Positions 25,201-37,556 of a DNA stretch of 64,000 bases are shown here, piece by piece (within the stretch, counting starts at the first letter, position 1; every line of letters begins with the position of its first letter). This DNA comes from Agrypnia vestita. Taxonomy: Eukaryota > Arthropoda > Insecta > Trichoptera > Phryganeidae. The stretch spans positions 1-64,000 of the forward strand of contig JADDOH010002016.1 in NCBI GenBank assembly GCA_016648135.1, given 5' to 3'. The notes under the pieces are model-generated. The model saw only the letters and a list, made by a program, of their open reading frames with translations. It was not told where the DNA came from and made no database searches. Position numbers and translations under genes: made by a program.

Positions 25201-28200
25201 TGATATAATGATTACTTAAAATCCTTAGGATTCCGTTAATATTTGTTGTATTGACTTAAAAATTTCAGAAAAAGGATTTTTTTTAAATTCTGACTAGGCA
25301 TGTCCTCTTAAATAATTAAAAGTGCCTTGTAAGTGCGTAAGTCGTTAATTACTTTCTCAATTCGTTTCAAGATGTTTTCGTTTTTTATGTGACATCCACG
25401 TAGGAGATCAGATTTAATTCATCAGCTAGGTAGATGCTACCTTGAAATATAGCGACGCGAAACCTATTTATAAATCCTTGCCGTGAAGAGGCTCGAATAA
25501 AAAAAACACGAGAAATAAAATAATCGAAAGGAGGAGGATCTGTTTACATTATAAAGAAAATAGTGTATTTGCGTACTTACCAAGATAAAGAAGATGTGGA
25601 TGTCCGAATAAAAAAATTGGATAAGCCACCTGCATTTGTTTGTATTATATATAAGTTATAAGAATATTATGCAGTACGAGGTTTTATCCATTAAATAGTA
25701 AGACCAAAATCGGTCTCTTGTCTTCTATAATATTCCCACATTCATAAAAATACAAATGTGTGCTTTTACTTATGCCTTTACGAGTAACTGAAGTAATCCT
25801 TTATGGCGATCTTCGCTGTGTAGCAAAATTATATCTTGTCTATATTCATTATATATACTGTATTTTCACGGCATTAGCAGCATTGGCATCGTTACGCCAC
25901 TGACTCAAGTTCAGATAGATAAATCCTACCGCCAATATTAAATTAAATATCCTGAAATATGTTACTCAAAAACTACAGGAAATCAGTAATTTATTACATA
26001 AGCAGTCTTCCTGTAATGTTTTTAAGCATGTCACCTTTAGGTCACCTTCAGATTATTTTGATAGCGATCAGCGGTAAGATCGGTGGCGGACGTTTTTTTT
26101 GGTTCACAAGATGACTGAAACTTCGTGATTTGATTCAAGGCGAATCACAATTGTCGCAAAAACATGCTAAAATAAAGGTATTGCTATAAGCCAGGCGGTA
26201 TAATAAGCGTTTAATCACGTTCCCAGAAAAATAAAAAAATCCATCCATGTACTAAACTGAGATAACATTGGAAATATATTACGCATCAGAAATATTTACC
26301 GTTGAGTATTAGGTAGATGAAAATATTTAAATATTTATATTTAGTATTTTCTTTTCAAAATGGCGATTGTTTGGAAACGCGAACGAAATTCGGCGGCGAC
26401 AAGCACTTTTTCTCCAACTTCTCTTGAATCATATTTTTGTATGGAAAGGTAACAAATTAAATTTAAAATTAATAATTTATTTAGTAAACTCCATGTATTT
26501 TAAATACATAAGTATAGTTATTTTCCTAAAACGATACTTGCTAAATTATTTATTTATCGGTTAATGATTTACTAAACCAACTATCTTTTAGAACTGAGGA
26601 AAATTACTCCTCCTCGCGGGCTTTATATTATTATTATATGTGAATGGACGTATGACATGATAATTTTTTCAATATTGTTGCCAAGAAACTGAGTATCTTT
26701 AATAAATAAAAAATATTTTTAAATCGGTTAAATAGTTATTTTACAATTTATGTTTTAAAAGAAAATATTTAAAAAAATATTTTGTTGCGCGGCTTTTTCA
26801 ATTCTAGTTACATAGTTGAAAAAAATTATCTTAACGAGATCTATCTATAGATACCACATTTCTCGATTTCTCGTCATAGCGAAGATTTCGACATAATGAT
26901 TCTATGATTTTTTGCTGCACTTTGGGAATACGGGATTTTGTTTATGGAAAACAGGCGGTAAATGATACTGTCTGATTTATTGTGGAAATCTGTGTTTCCA
27001 GACCGACCCTAGCTACGATGACCTTGTGCTATACCGCAGACGGGGAGAAGGAAGAGGTTTTATCAGCTCGCCCCCTCTCCTGCGCCCCGGATAGTGGGTG
27101 ACGAGCACACAAAAACACCACAATCCACCCGCATCATATACTTTCTGAGATATAAGTGTTTAAACTCTCTATTTTTGTGCCGGTCAGATATTGAACATGT
27201 ATCCATCCCCCGAACCGGTTTTCACTTATTCACATGAAACCTTCCTGTGTCAAAAACGCTAAATCTGAATATTTAGTCGTGTTTCTTCTAGCGATGTAGT
27301 ACAGCGATGCAAGCAGTGGGTACTGGCTACTACCGCAAAAGGAGGAATAGAGCCATCAGAGCGTTAACAAGCGTAATTAATTTACTATTCACAATGTACA
27401 GCGTAACGGATAATTACGAGCATACGACTGTGCTACGATTTTGTTTTAATTTTATTTTATCTTCGGATTCATCTCGGTAGCTTCTGGATTTGCAACAAGC
27501 CAGATACTTCAACAGAGGAATTGGAAAACGATACTCTCTCCCAAACTCTACGCTCTGATTAAAAGATTTATATAGCGTTCGGATTATTTATGCGAGTAAT
27601 TATTTTTATTTGTTACGATCTAAAGATTTACAATTAATCTATTAAGTACTCCGCGTATTTCTTAGTTTTATTAATCATTTAAATATATACGAGTATTTAA
27701 ATTTTTAGACTTCTGCCATAACATTTTAATATGTATGGAATTGACATCCGTGTACAATTTGTACCCGCTGTTGGAGTGTTGGTGGATTGGAAATTTTTTA
27801 TTCACTTATATTCTCAACATTTTTAAAGAATATGGTCTGATGATTCTGATTCTTTTTATGCCGTTGCATAAATATTTACGTTGTGTACGACAAATAAATA
27901 GTAAAACAATTAATAACTTATAATTAAGTGACATAAGGTAAATAAGCAAATCCAAATTAAAACATGAGTATTGCCAATAGCGTCCGATTTTTCAACATAT
28001 TTGTTCTGCCTCATTGGGTAGTCCTGTTTTACATTTGTTTTGTGACATCGGCACATCTTGTTCTAATGTAGCTGTATAAAACATTAATTAATTTTGGCAA
28101 CACAAATTCATGCACGCCAATTAAATATTCTATAATTATTATAATGATGTAAATATTCATTACTTTAATATAATTTATTACTCTGTTTTAATGTCAGCGT

Positions 28201-29489
28201 GTTGTAAGATCTGCAAATATTATTTAACTGAATCTTTTTAAGTTTTACAATTTTTTATTGTTTTTAACAATTCTTGTACCTACTTTGGTACATAATCGAT
28301 TTTTTTTGATCGAAAATATTCAGCAAATGTTTTCCATTTCGATTTTTTTCAAATTTTGCGTGCTTCATATGTAATCGTATGTATACATATTTTCGGCATA
28401 AATTTAATAATTTTAAATACATTTTCTAAATCAGTTCGAAAAATTTCATTTATAAATGTGATTAATGCGAAAGCACAGATTAGCACACGCAATAAAATAA
28501 ATATATATATCGACACTCCGGAAGAGTGGAAGTCATAAGTAAATAGGTGAGTGAGACCATACTAGGTTAGTAAGGTTAGGAAATAATTAGGCAAGTGGTA
28601 ATGACATTTGAAGTGAAAAAATGTTATTAGCTATAAACAGAGTATTAAGCCTCACTTTTGAATGCTATCTATCTTAAAATAAATTACATGCTTCGTTTTG
28701 AAATCTGTATATATTTGTGAAATATATAACCATTATTATAAGATTTTCCAAAACCAGTTGGGAACTCACCGAAACCCGGTGCCCAAAAATAAAGAAACAA
28801 ATATGTTTAAATAGTTAAATTATTTATCTGAAATATCAAAATGATACTAAACAAAATGATTTTTCTGATAAACTATTAGAAAATAAAGCATTCAGTTTGA
28901 TTTTATCGGTGTGGCGCACTTTAACCGTCAATCACGTCTATTTGTTACTTTTTAAGTGTGTGTTTTTTTATCTCTTACAGTCTCATTCACCTAAGGTTAA
29001 CCTAATTTAAATTGTGTATCACAGAAATCAGTATTAAAAGTCTGTTGAAGATATTTTTTTATAAATATTGAACCAATGTATAATTTGAGCTAAATGTAGG
29101 TTAATAGAATATCCTGTGTTTATACACGAACTCGTAATATTTTATTACCGGTTATTTATGTAATGCGGAAATTGAGTTTCTTGTTTATTAAGTTCTTTAA
29201 CATTTTTTAAAAATATTTTACAATAATATTATGTGGGATGTAGTAAGTGTGATCTGTGATAGTATTTAATCCTTGTCTTGGTTACTTTGCTAGACCATTT
29301 GGCTGTTTTTAGTTAAGCAGCCTTTTTTTTTTTTTAATGCTGTTTATATGATTTTTTTAATTACAAAAATGTTAACGCTTTTTTAATGCTTGTGTTTTAT
29401 TTAAGTTTGAATATTAGACGTCGTTCTTTCCGACTGACCTGTGCATGATCGATTAATTTATAACATTATTAATTGTTATTTTTCTTTCT
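22263..29489. other. No supported gene; AT-rich with one CpG block
   Basis: Apart from the GC-rich block at 24 kb, I find no exon, RNA gene or transposon signature. Weak inverted motifs AGGTGAGTGAGAC (28546) and GTCTCATTCACCT (28980) could be the ends of a decayed 440-bp MITE. Confidence 0.45.
23980..24110. promoter_or_regulatory. Short CpG-rich block
   Basis: GGGTGCCGCGGCGAGGCGCC and similar within 130 bp. Overlapping open frames on both strands are composition effects. Confidence 0.25.
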
Positions 29490-29835
29490 TGTCCGATTAT
29501 GGCACGTGGATTTCCCCAACAATTTCCTCAGATTCTTCAACCAGGATGTCCTTCATCGTACAGAACCTCTTCTGCTCGCTATTTTACCCTGAATTATGAG
29601 ATACAAGATATCTGTACTTCTCTGGATATCTACGGCTAAAAAATTGCAATTTTCGGGTTTTGAATGTATTCAAAATTGATTGTCCATTTGGCATCCGGGT
29701 CATTACGTTGCCATTTGTATCCTTATCAATTCGTCATATTTTTATAAGCCGTCTGTAGATCAATATCTCAAATGCTTCAATTCGCTTTAGTATTGTTTTG
29801 GTGAGTGTCTATGATTCCATTCCATATTTTTGCAC
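29490..29835 (-). pseudogene. RTE-like LINE post-RT fragment, minus strand
   Basis: The conceptual reading from 29827 downward is YGMES-stop-TLTKTILKRIEAFEI, then LIYRRLIKI-stop-RIDKDTN. Both stops sit where Trp is expected in this family (ESWTL, ISW). Further on come TFKTRKLQF, EKYRYL and LVEES fragments of the same domain. It is heavily decayed and shows closer resemblance to the YG-ESWTL subtype than to the copy at 13032. Confidence 0.72.
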
Positions 29836-30329
29836 ATCTATATTTGCAGTTTTAATCTCACTATAAATGTTTTTTTTTTTATTTGGAGAAATTGTTTTTT
29901 ATCTCATTTATCTATTTTTTATATAAGGAGAATTATATATAACGAATATAAATTTCATTCAAATGTAAGAATCGTATATTTCATTAGCTTCCTAAAAATT
30001 GAAAAAAATTTCATCCCTAAATATCCCCGGTAGTTTACTCTACAACTTCATTCCACTGTGCATAACTGAATATTGCGATCATATTTCCATTCTAATGGAT
30101 GATCGTATTTCATGTTCTCTTATTGTATTTAATTGAATCGTTTGTCTAAATGTCACCATTTGTGATATTTTTAGCATCACTCTGATTCTTGTTTATCTTC
30201 TTATTTTTATTATTATTTTCAGCGCGTTGTATTGTTAATAATTTCCTTTAATTTTTCTTCATTGGTCAGAATATACTGCCACAGTAGTCGATCTGGCGGG
30301 CTATTATTTTTATGGACCGTTAATTTTTA

Positions 30330-30760
30330 CGATTACAGCGCATTATATAGCGCTGAAATTGAAAAAGTAGTACGCCCGCAGGACCGTATCGCGAGCAGTC
30401 TCGAGGCGCGCATCATACCGAGGAAGGAATCAAACGAAAGTGAATTGACGATACGGTACCTACCCGCATCGCAGATCGGCGTCGAGATAAAATACCTCAC
30501 CTGCCCGGCTGCATCTTGCGCGCGACACTGAATAATGGGTACACACGGCGTCACTCGCATCGGCCCATCCCGCCCTCTGCTCGGAGGCGCGCGGAGGCAC
30601 GCAGCCGCCATTAAACCGAGAAAATCGCTCTTCAGAACGAGGTTTCTGATGGCGTTGACATTCTGGTAAATCACTGCGGGTATATTATGCGCTCTGCTCC
30701 GCAACCCGCGGCAATCTCGTCCCGACATGCGACACTCGGCGACTACTGATTCTGGAACAC
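30330..30760. promoter_or_regulatory. GC-rich block, possible conserved non-coding or first-exon region
   Basis: About 430 bp with many CpG sites (GAGGCGCGCATCATACCGAG, CGGAGGCGCGCGGAGGCACG) in otherwise AT-rich DNA. Both strands have interrupted open frames with no recognisable motif, so coding status is unsupported. Upstream of the host exons, so it could be a promoter or enhancer; that is inference from composition alone. Confidence 0.3.
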
Positions 30761-31401
30761 TATCTGAATCTCAATCTTACACAATAAGTTCGGATTAATT
30801 CCGAATCACAAAGCAACCACACACGAGGACGGCTAAAATAGAAAGCGATCGGTCAACTTGGAAAAAATTATTTTAAAAGCATATTTTAAAATATATCCTA
30901 TAATGTCGAAGTTACGATTTTCCATACGATTCTGTGATAATTAAGGAAAATTTATATTAATCACTTGGAAAAAAACAGTACCTTCATCTGTCAAAAATAT
31001 ATAGACATCACCATGACTGAAAATTTCTATTGCAGCAGACAGCTTATCGATTTGATTAAGCAACTAATAACCCATATGCAAGTCGCTGTACTTTGTAAAA
31101 AAAAAATTGATTAAATGTGCTGGAGCCATGTAGCATGTTTTACTAGGGGTTTTTTTTATAGAGATTGTATTTAAAAAGATGGTCGCCTTCAATGGCGAGA
31201 AATAGATATCTCTTCTCGGCGATTAGAATTCTGAAAGATAAGAAAAAAATAATTCTCTTCCTACCCTAGATCTCAGCGACTTCTGTACGTGCGGGTCTGT
31301 AAAGCTATTTACTACCAACAGATAGTTCCAGATTCGAGGCCTGATGACAGCTTTATTGTTTCGATATATAGATTTTCAATTATAATATAATATCATGTAA
31401 T

Positions 31402-31580
31402 TGGCGACCCTCGTAGCCCAGTGGGCATGGCACTGGCTCTCACGCCGAGGGTTCCGGGTTCGATTCGGTGACGTCACAATTAATCTATGTGATTTACTCA
31501 AATCTGGGTGTTTTGTGATGTGTTTCGCTTCTCTGATTGTGGGTCTCTCGGACTGTTGAAGATAGAAAATAAAAATATAT
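31402..31580 (+). repeat. tRNA-derived SINE, family S2
   Basis: A tRNA-like head GTAGCCCAGTGGGCATGGCA and B box CCGGGTTCGATTC, followed by an unrelated body (GATGTGTTTCGCTTCTCTGA) and an A-rich end. Different from family S1. Single copy in the window. Confidence 0.65.
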
Positions 31581-31699
31581 ACATACATATAAAAGGTATG
31601 TATAATATTACATTATATTTATATTATTTATGATTTATATTAAATTATATTATATTGTGCAGTGCTATATTACATTATATAAAAACTTAATTATTTATT

Positions 31700-31750
31700 A
31701 TATGGAAACTCTGGGCAGAAGATTCTGAACGTCCGTGAAAACCGTTAACA
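31700..31750 (-). repeat. Short fragment of the locus-1 repeat family
   Basis: The reverse complement reads GGTTTTCACGGACGTTCAGA followed by ATCTTCTG, matching 981-1005 (GGTTTTCACGGCCGTTCAGA, ATTTTCTG). It lacks the hammerhead-like core. Confidence 0.45.
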
Positions 31751-31864
31751 TATATATAGAAAAAATGTCTTTACATCCCAATTATAATAATTCCGTGTCT
31801 GTTCGTCTGTCTGTCTGTAACTTCGTGTAGCGTCCATAATTTCGTTCGAATTCACGGCTAAAAA

Positions 31865-31950
31865 AACTAACTAAAACGGCCAGAGATGCGGCTTGAACCC
31901 CGGGCCAGTAAACCCGAAGGAGGCAGCGATAGCGATGTTGCCACCACCAC
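31865..31950 (-). repeat. tRNA-like repeat, family S3, minus-strand copy
   Basis: On the minus strand GGTGGCAACATCGC (possible A box region), then GGGGTTCAAGCCGCATCTCT and GGCCGTTTTAGTTAG. The 3' part matches 58305-58335 on the opposite strand. Confidence 0.5.
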
Positions 31951-32097
31951 ACTTTTATATTGTATATACCCAATAACACCCGGGTCACACACCCGTTAAA
32001 AATACCGTATATTATTGGGTGCACATAACATTTTCTAAAATATTTTTTTATCAGGTACACTGGCATTATAAACATTTTTTGTAAGACCAATGACACC

Positions 32098-32169
32098 TCC
32101 GATATGGTGTAGTGGTTAGAATATCTAGTTTTCACCTAGGAGAGCTCGGGTTCGGTTCCCTGTAACGGA
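32098..32169 (+). tRNA. tRNA-Glu(UUC)-like sequence, probably a pseudogene
   Basis: 72 nt that fold as a tRNA: acceptor TCCGATA against TAACGGA (six of seven pairs), D-arm GGTGTAGTGGTTAGAATATC, anticodon stem CTAG/CTAG with loop TTTTCAC (anticodon TTC), B box GGTTCGGTTCC. The T-stem has a C-T mismatch, and the invariant A of the B box is G. The sequence resembles insect tRNA-Glu, but these defects and its position before a Helitron-like end suggest a pseudogene or a SINE head. Confidence 0.5.
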
Positions 32170-32439
32170 ATATATTTTCTCATTTTATTTCTGATTTTAT
32201 TTTGATGTCTATTTTATTTATAATATTTATTATGTAATTATATGTCGCTGATTATCATCAGAGGACGCGTTTTGTTTTATGCACAATCGCCAGGATATGA
32301 AATAGTACCATTAACTGCCGGCAGAGGAAATATAAAAGAAAATGTACAAATATTTTGACAAAAGTCATTATTACTATTTCACGGGTGTCGGCTACAAATA
32401 AGTAAAAACTTATTTATATTTGACGGGTTACAGCTAGTA

Positions 32440-35400
32440 TTTAATGAAAGTGTATATGTGTATTTTATGATACCTACCGATCTTGTCCTCATCCTCAAAC
32501 TGATTACTGAGAAATCTGTATTCTTCGGATATCATTATCTTGATAGAAAATTCTTTACGTTTTGAGAAAAACAAATCAATTTCTATCACGTAATTTTTGA
32601 TAATAATAAAATTAATATTATTTTATTTGACAAATTAGTAATAGTTTATTCCAGCGTAATCAGCTGTGTTACAAGACCCGATCCAGAATATAGAGATACA
32701 ACTTACGATACACATTATTCTTCTTCTTCTTAAAATTAGGCAATCCGCCCTTAAAGAGCGATTTGTGCCATTTTGTAAGTTATATATGAGGTACTGCTAA
32801 GAAAGGGTACAATTAATTATACATTTATGTCATTTACTAACAGGAATTTTGATATTATCGCTATCAGATTAGGTGAGTTTATAGCAAGAAGATGACAAAT
32901 ATTGGTTGGGAGATACACATTATTAATAGATAAAAAAAATAGCACACACAAAAATGAAAGATAGAAATTAAGGTAGGTGTGTGAATACATGTACAAACAT
33001 GTGATTTCCATATCTCAAAAAATATAATACTTATGAGTACTCATAATTCAGTTGCATTATAGCTTTTATAATTGTTTCTGAGTGCAGATTATTAATTTAC
33101 AATTTACTATTATTTCTCGTAAATAAAAAAATATTTTTAAGAACTCGGGTGAGGTGTATTGTATTATTTGTAAAAATTCCTTAACAGCTAATATGTGTAT
33201 TCTTGTGTAGAACGCTGACATAATAATGCTGGTATAAGTCTTTAAATGCGAAGTAACAATGATCATTGTGAAATAAGCGCATCTTTGAGTGATTATTCCC
33301 GCCATGCACAATGCTGGTAGTGTTTTTTCTTATATGCTTTGATTGACTGTCATTTTCCTTCTCGAAATAGCAAACGTATTTCCTTAATGCCATCTCGTAC
33401 CGAGGCGGAAATATGATCACGGAAAAAATATTTATTTTTAAATAATTTCTTACATCACATGTCTGATCACGGTTTTAAGATATATACGCATCACGTCGAA
33501 GTACTTTATTCCGTGAAAAATAAATTTTGCTACTGGTGGTCTCCCAGAACGAGGATCGATTTCCAACCTGTCTTGGCTGGCCCCCAACCTAGCAAGACCA
33601 AACGAGCATATTACATTAGCACAAGTGGTAATGTAAAAGTGTATTGTATAATTCAAGAAACCAGAATTCAGAGCGAGAATCGAGAATCAGGCGGAATTTA
33701 CAAAAAATAAGGATTGCAAATAGGGGCGGAAAGAATATAAAAAAGAATATCCGATAAAATAATTGTATTAACGAACTAACCTAACGGCCGTTTTCCAAAA
33801 GTACTGTATTCGCCATTGTGTTTTGCGTCCGAAGGGTGATTTTTAATTGTCAAAAAACCTTTTAAAACCGTCAAACTTTTTGTTACCATATTATTAACAA
33901 ATGGTTTTCGCTCAAGCACTGTCAAAATTCGTCGATTTATTTATTCTTCATTCGTCTTATCCATACATTATTTACTTCAAATATCTATTTTCATCAATTT
34001 TTACGAGTTTTCATTTTGCAATTCGCGAGTCATCTCTACTTATCGTTTGACATTATAAGAAAGCATCTATCATCATAGTTCAAACGAAACAGTCATCCCG
34101 TAATAATGATAACTAATCGTCGATTAAAATAATGGAAATGTAAAAACGACTATAACAAAGCTAACATATGTATGAGTAGTATACATGTATACCTACCCAT
34201 ATACTATGTTTGGTACACACGATATGAGATCTCGAATAGACTTTAGGAACAGCCCTGAATCGCTGTGGATAATAAGTTAATTTAAAATATTCGATCGGGG
34301 TTGTAATACAAGGGATTAGATTGCCCCTCACCTATACTTAGCATTTAGCATCTAACGCCCGAGCTCAGGATGATGCGCTACCTCGCCCGTGGAATCAAAA
34401 AGGAAAACATTAGAATGTAACTAATAGCTCGGAACAACCTACCCAGTTATTAAATGCAAAGCGGCTATTTTCAACAAACGTCTATCGACCGACGAGCGCT
34501 CGCTCCCAGGGCGGCATCGGCAGCGATACTCGGATGTTATCAGACCCGCGAGTGCAGATTCTTCGGTATAATGAATCGCACTGAGAGAATTAGTTTAGCC
34601 AAAGCTAATTATAGACAATGTCATGGAAGCGACTAGTCAACACGGCTACAATGGAAAACATCCATTGTTTTGCCGAGCGTTTCGCAAAAACATTATTCAT
34701 TGTTAATTTAATGAGAGATAAATATTATAGTTTACACATGTTTCGTAACATTTGTGGCTGAAAAATGTTCTTATTTGCCGGTTGCCGAAAACCGTTCGTA
34801 CAACGGCGAATTGTAATAAATTGAATAGCCTTTATTACGCAATCTCAATTATTATAACTATACCTTGTTTGATGTTAATAGACGTATTGCAGTACGGCAG
34901 GCCACCCAATCTAGCTCTGGGATAAAAATGCTATTATTAAAATTCTACTTTTCGATAAATAAAAAAAATACGCACGAGTGAAATATTTTCGATTGAAGGA
35001 AGGTAAAGTCGTAATTTATAAGAAGGTTTTGTTTTGGTTTGATAGAAAGTCCGGCAGCGTAATAAACTTCTGTTTCCGGCTGAACTTACGTTTGTATGAT
35101 ATTTCAAACGAATAATATTATCTAAAGCTAATATGCAGGAAACAATCTGTGCCTGCCATTGTCTGTCGAGAAATAGATTGCTCTCTAATAAAATTGCGAT
35201 TTCCTTAACTTTTTATTTGCGTATTGTCGGTGTTGATGCCAATTATCCGTCTGTCTGTGGCGCAGAAATCACGTATCGTGGCGAGCGGCGGCGTAAGGTG
35301 GTTACAGGTACGAAATGATTGGATATTGTGATCAAAAATAATAAAATTGATTAATTATAAATTGGTACAAGTATTTGTGTGAAGCACATTCTATATTTGG

Positions 35401-36384
35401 TGAAAATTGAGGCCAAGATTCGTTAAATCGCACTGAAACAGATTTGAGTTCCTAAAACAATTGTAAAGTGTTTTAAGTCAATTTTAATACTATTTTTCAT
35501 TTCCTCGAGATAAGTTTCAATGTACTGTTTTTCTAATCAAGAAAATGCACGTAATGAAAAGATAATGATTAGGTAGTGATTGTAATTGTGTGGACGGTAT
35601 CAGTTCATACTTCATAAAAGTACGTGATAGTGGAAGGCATCTATAACTGAGTCTCTTATTACGAGCATTCTAAGGAATAGTCATTAAAAGAAGCTCTGTG
35701 CTAACGACCCTCACCTATGTTGTCATTATGCCTGACGATTAAGGGTTTCCGACTACAGAGTATGAAGAGGTGTTGTAATTTATAAATCAGTGATTTTACC
35801 ATACGGCAAATGATTTATTTATAAATTTTTATATGCATTGATCGGGTTTTTAATTTTTTCCCCTTTTCTTTCAAAAACTTTCGTCAGGTCTCTTAATCGG
35901 CCCCGAAGGCAGCTGGCGCTAAAAATTATAACATTTATCAATGCGACACACAACATTAATCTCTACCTATTCTCATGTATTTATCGTACAATAATTTACA
36001 TGCACGTCTTAAGCATATTTTGCTGATCTTGTTTATTTTTACAAAGAACTTTGTATAAGTATAAATTGAGGAGCTTCAGAAAGTGCGCGTGCTTCAAAAC
36101 ACGAGAAAGTTTAGGGGCTCATGCACTTATGCATAAAATATAAATAATCCGCATTTAATTGAATATTTTGTGTATGTTTTTTACGCTCTGTTTTTTCCTG
36201 AATACGAATAATTATCGAAGTATTTAAATATTAATACGCTCGTGCGTAGAACCATCAACGCACGAGCGCGTGGTAAAGACGCCATTGACTACCACTCGCG
36301 ACTTTGTTAAGACTTCTCGATTGACTTTATATTGTTTTACTATATTAACGTTGCGCATACTTACCGGTTGTTTTTCTGTTTCAG
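32440..36384. other. No supported gene; region left of exon A
   Basis: AT-rich, probably intron of the host gene. Short GC-richer patches near 34480-34560 have no splice-supported frame. Confidence 0.45.
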
Positions 36385-36534
36385 CTGAGCCGACCGATCC
36401 CGATGCCGATGGTGCCCGTGGCCGCGGGCCGCCTGGGCTACGCCACCCTGCCCATGGTCCCCGCGGGCCCCCAGCCGCCCCTGCTGTACCCGCACCACGG
36501 GCCCGTGTACCCCGCGTATCCCATCAACGACATG
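36385..36534 (+). CDS. Internal coding exon A of an unrecognised Pro-rich protein
   Basis: A 150-bp exon (50 codons, phase 0 at both ends) preceded by a pyrimidine tract ending TTTCAG and followed by the donor GTAGGT. The reading starts LSRPIPMPMVPVAAGR, continues as a Pro/Tyr/His-rich stretch (PHHGPVYPAYPINDM), and ends on ATG at the splice junction. It is strongly GC-rich against AT-rich flanks and uses G/C third positions, as coding exons in AT-rich insect genomes often do. It joins in frame to exon B at 44436. The composition suggests a disordered region, with no catalytic motif. The frame is open upstream of the acceptor, but the splice site and the loss of GC bias there argue that the exon starts at 36385. 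I do not recognise the family. The exon call rests on splice sites, composition and frame continuity with the next two exons. Confidence 0.72.
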
Positions 36535-37110
36535 GTAGGTCAGGATTCACGACCGACGCGGACGCTCCGGTGGGCGACGCGTGTCGTGCAAATTGCGACG
36601 ATATAAAATGGCAGGCGTTATTGAATTTTAGAAAAGACAATTTGAAGCTTCAATCAAAAGTATTAAATCCTTTGGGGATATTGCGTCATCTGTGAATAAA
36701 CGGCTGAAATATTCGACGAAAAATATTATCACATGGTAAAGTCATCTAAGTTATATGAAGAAGATATTCGAGTTTCGATGACAGATGTCTAAATGAGCAT
36801 CTTGCCTAGAATAGGAGTGATGACAGATCTTGAAATAACATTCTATTCTGTAGGTACACGTCTACTATTACCGAAAATAACATTATTTCCGTAATAAACT
36901 GAGTTTTTACGCAAATAATTGCATTTTCATCTACATATTTATAATTTCGCGCAAAAACGCCCGCAGCTGTCATTTCGTCTACATGACGTCAAGCCTCAAT
37001 AAACATTTCGTTGTGTCTATGGCAACGGTTCAAAAACATGGTGATGGGTACTGAGGCGTGACGTCATTTGCTGCATTTGAGCGGTGTTTCAGTTAAAATG
37101 ACGGATTGCA

Positions 37111-37212
37111 CAATTTTATACTTTTATTTTATTGAAAATCTCTTTTATACTTTTTTTTTATATACTTTTTTTTTTCAACAATTTTATACTTTTATTTTAT
37201 TGAAAATCTCTT
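37111..37212 (+). repeat. 68-bp-period direct duplication
   Basis: CAATTTTATACTTTTATTTT followed by ATTGAAAATCTCTT occurs at 37111 and again at 37179, with a T-rich spacer, in the host intron. Confidence 0.85.
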
Positions 37213-37436
37213 ATTACTCTCAATGTGTAGGTATATTAAAACTGGATCATTTTTTAAAATCCTTTCAAAATATTTTCTTCTTTAAAATTCTTTAATTTTT
37301 TAATACTGTCATCATGCCTATTTCAAACATCAAACTTTGCAATTATTGTTTTGTTTGAAGACGAAGATTCTTTAAAAAGATTCCCAAATTATTGAATGAT
37401 ACATAGAATATATTAATAACGTATGAAGTCGGTATA

Positions 37437-37556
37437 TGCATGATAATTGCACTGCCTTAATGCCAGCTACGATTTTGGCTAACCGCGACCAAACATGATA
37501 ATTACACTGCCTTAACCGCTAACCGCGATTTTTGGCTGACCGCGTGACAAGTTTTG
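37437..37556 (+). repeat. Short tandem duplication
   Basis: CATGATAATTGCACTGCCTT and CATGATAATTACACTGCCTT about 54 bp apart, each followed by GCTAACCGCGA-type segments. Confidence 0.8.

Larger units (their letters stand above)
31765..32437 (+). mobile_element. Helitron-like element (3' end clear, 5' end uncertain)
   Basis: Ends GACGGGTTACAGCTAG then T, like the CTAG-T ends of lepidopteran Helitron-like repeats. The perfect hairpin AAATAAGT-AAAA-ACTTATTT (32396-32415) lies 18 bp before CTAG. The left part has the CGTCTGTCTGTCTGTAACTT sequence often seen in such elements and again near 60890. No Rep/helicase. The 5' TC end is not fixed; the tRNA-like pieces lie inside. Confidence 0.4.

Noticed and set aside
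28546..28992. Possible MITE with AGGTGAGTGAGAC / GTCTCATTCACCT ends
   Set aside because: Only a 13-bp imperfect match, no target duplication and no internal symmetry.
30232..30728. Overlapping 99- and 131-codon frames on opposite strands
   Set aside because: Both lie over the same CpG-rich block; neither has a motif or splice support, so they are treated as composition effects.
36270..36695. Alternative 141-codon frame over exon A
   Set aside because: It is in a different frame from the one that joins exons B and C, runs over both splice sites into AT-rich intron, and gives an Ala/Pro/Arg-rich shadow translation.
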